In this document: piece by piece, positions 62,825 to 64,000 of the stretch
How positions within the stretch are numbered: position 1 is the first letter of the stretch
How the letters are laid out: each line of letters opens with the position of its first letter
NCBI RefSeq assembly: GCF_009674535.1
Contig: NZ_WKJK01000007.1
Coordinates: 306,738 to 370,737, forward strand
Source of the DNA: Duganella guangzhouensis
GTDB taxonomy: Bacteria > Pseudomonadota > Gammaproteobacteria > Burkholderiales > Burkholderiaceae_D
Direction of reading: 5' to 3'
DNA: 64,000 nt
Translations under genes and position numbers: made by a program
The notes under the pieces: generated by a model
The model's database searches: none
Seen by the model: only the letters and a program-made list of their open reading frames with translations
Told to the model about the DNA's origin: nothing

Positions 62825-64000
62825 TCAGGCGACGCGCCGCAGCAGGCTGGCCGGATCGGCCACGCGGTAGGTGGCGCTGCCGCTGTCGTCGGACAGGATC
62901 AGCAGTTCCACTGTTTCGCCGGCCCGCTGCAGGCGGTTCAGTTCGGCCGCGCCGGGTGGGATCATCGACACCACCTGGTCGACCGCCAGCGCCACCGGTG
63001 CGCTGTCGGTGCGCAGCACCACCAGCGCCACCTTGCCGCGCCGGCTGGCGCTGCCGACCGGCTGGCGCAGGTCGTGCACGGCGATGGTGCCGCCGCGCCA
63101 ATTCAGCGTGGCGTGGCCGCCGTCCGGCGCCGGCACGCATTCTTCCGGCGCGGCTTGCAGCACTTCCTCGCAGGCACCGATCGGCAGCGCCAGTTTGCCG
63201 CCGGCGTCCACCACCATATAGGTTTGTTCGTTGCGCTCGCCGCCGCCGCGCTGCGGCTCGGGCTCCAGGTTGAGCGCGGATTCGGGATGCATGGCGAACA
63301 GCGCGGCGCTGTCGACCAGGCGCAGGGTGGCGCCGTCGGCGTCGTGGATGGTCAGGCACGGCAGGCGGCCGGCGCCTTCGCTGCGCACGCCTTGCGGCGC
63401 GGCTGGCAGTTGGCGCAGTTCACGCACTTCCTTCACCGGCAGGCCCAGCGTGTGTTCGCCCAGCCGCAGCACCGCCAGCAGCGGCGCCGGCGGATGGTCG
63501 TCGCGGCCCAGCAGGCGTGGCAGCGGCAGCACGGCCAGGTGGCCGCCGCGCCACTGGCACAGCGCGACGCCGCTGCCGCCCATGAAGGCTTGCAGTGGCG
63601 GCATCGGCAGCACTTCGGCCACGTGTTCGGCGCACAGCGCCAGCGTTTCGCCGCAGGCGTCGATCAGTGCCCAGGTTTGGGCGTCGGCGGCGTGGGCGGC
63701 GTCGTTGGCCGCGCTGGTGGCATGGTCGGCGGCCAGGCCGGCGGCGTCGCACCAGCTGCGTGACAGGTCGAACAGGCTGGCCACGTCCAGCAACGCCAGC
63801 AGCGCGCCGCTGTCGGGTAGCACGGCGGCGCTGTGGAATAGCTGATCGGGGTCGTCGTCGTGGCACAGGCGGATCACGGCGCTGGACGGCAGGGAGGCCA
63901 TCGGTTCCAGCGCGTCGACCTGCAGCGCGGCGACGCGGGCGCCGTCGCGCAACAGCAGCACGCGGCGGTGGCGCGCCAGCGCGCTGCCGGCGGCGGGGGC
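62825..64000 (-). CDS. multi-CheW-domain chemotaxis coupling protein, 5' part beyond window
   Basis: 391 codons visible; the frame stays open to the window edge with coherent protein, so the gene starts outside. Three CheW-like modules can be seen: a partial one (VAALQVDALEPMASLP, ALLALLDVASLFDLS), a second (WALIDACGETLALCAEHVAEVLPMPP, in parts ALIDACGETLAL and HVAEVLPMPP; HLAVLPLPRLLG; GLPVKEVRELRQLP) and a third (TYMVVDAGGKLALPI, EEVLQAAPE, TIAVHDLRQPVG, VALAVDQVVSM). CheW domains couple receptors to CheA; proteins with three may act as array scaffolds. No other chemotaxis gene lies within the window. Confidence 0.85.
   Translation of the reverse strand, partial: APAAGSALARHRRVLLLRDGARVAALQVDALEPMASLPSSAVIRLCHDDDPDQLFHSAAVLPDSGALLALLDVASLFDLSRSWCDAAGLAADHATSAANDAAHAADAQTWALIDACGETLALCAEHVAEVLPMPPLQAFMGGSGVALCQWRGGHLAVLPLPRLLGRDDHPPAPLLAVLRLGEHTLGLPVKEVRELRQLPAAPQGVRSEGAGRLPCLTIHDADGATLRLVDSAALFAMHPESALNLEPEPQRGGGERNEQTYMVVDAGGKLALPIGACEEVLQAAPEECVPAPDGGHATLNWRGGTIAVHDLRQPVGSASRRGKVALVVLRTDSAPVALAVDQVVSMIPPGAAELNRLQRAGETVELLILSDDSGSATYRVADPASLLRRVA

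Noticed and set aside
1..64000. Mobile element, prophage or genomic-island boundary
   Set aside because: No transposase, integrase, phage gene, tRNA target or long direct repeat was found in the window.

Overview
The window is about 64 kb of high-GC, gene-dense DNA with short intergenic gaps, many ATGA-type start/stop overlaps, burkholderial-type porin and abundant TonB-dependent receptors with long catabolic operons. This suggests a soil- or plant-associated betaproteobacterium, most likely Oxalobacteraceae (Duganella/Massilia group). This is inferred from protein character only. I see no tRNA or rRNA gene, insertion sequence, CRISPR array, prophage or plasmid marker. Both window edges cut genes: a TonB-dependent receptor on the left and a multi-CheW protein on the right.

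Region 1 (1-15.4 kb) is a carbohydrate scavenging locus. It holds a cut TonB-dependent receptor, an FAD amine oxidase, a secreted sialidase-fold beta-propeller with a ricin-type lectin tail, a second TonB-dependent receptor, and an ArsR-type regulator fused to a large beta-rich domain. Divergent from the regulator runs an operon of a lipoprotein propeller paralogue, a cytoplasmic clan GH-A glycosidase and a complete CUT1-type sugar ABC importer (ATPase, two permeases, binding protein). The propellers lack an obvious FRIP motif, so another sialidase-fold glycosidase family such as GH93 is as plausible as sialidase.

Region 2 (15.4-24.6 kb) holds a FAAH-like amidase, an IclR regulator and, divergent from it, a tightly overlapping quinate/shikimate catabolic operon: an HPPD-like VOC protein, an AroE-fold dehydrogenase with a divergent pocket, a TIM-barrel 3-dehydroshikimate dehydratase, type II 3-dehydroquinase (aroQ), an MFS carrier, a porin and a ShiA-like symporter. 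The dehydratase and HPPD-like parts, fused in pseudomonad QuiC1, are separate genes here. Two identical palindrome cores 20 bp apart lie between the regulator and the operon.

Region 3 (24.6-43.8 kb), all on the minus strand, contains two related polycistrons. Each starts with a TonB-dependent receptor and contains a neutral-ceramidase-like protein plus a large esterase. Cluster A adds an FHS-family sugar symporter and a carboxylesterase with an N-terminal PEBP domain. Cluster B adds a tannase/feruloyl esterase, a PepSY membrane reductase-like protein, an NTF2-fold protein, a ferredoxin reductase and a 2Fe-2S ferredoxin. A PhoP/PhoQ-like two-component pair lies upstream of cluster B. I think cluster B is the best candidate for an undescribed system: uptake and dismantling of esterified, possibly iron-binding, plant phenolics. 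Its products could connect to the quinate operon.

Region 4 (43.9-49.9 kb) is an operon of two paralogous unknown proteins bracketing two medium-chain dehydrogenases and an alpha/beta hydrolase, followed by a LuxR regulator with a degenerate receiver; a GlxA-type AraC regulator is divergent. Region 5 (50-59.6 kb) is a tripartite RND efflux operon convergent with baeSR, which follow a diguanylate cyclase gene on the same strand. Region 6 (59.7-64 kb) has an exported SurE-like phosphatase with a small lipoprotein, a double TetR protein and the cut CheW protein.
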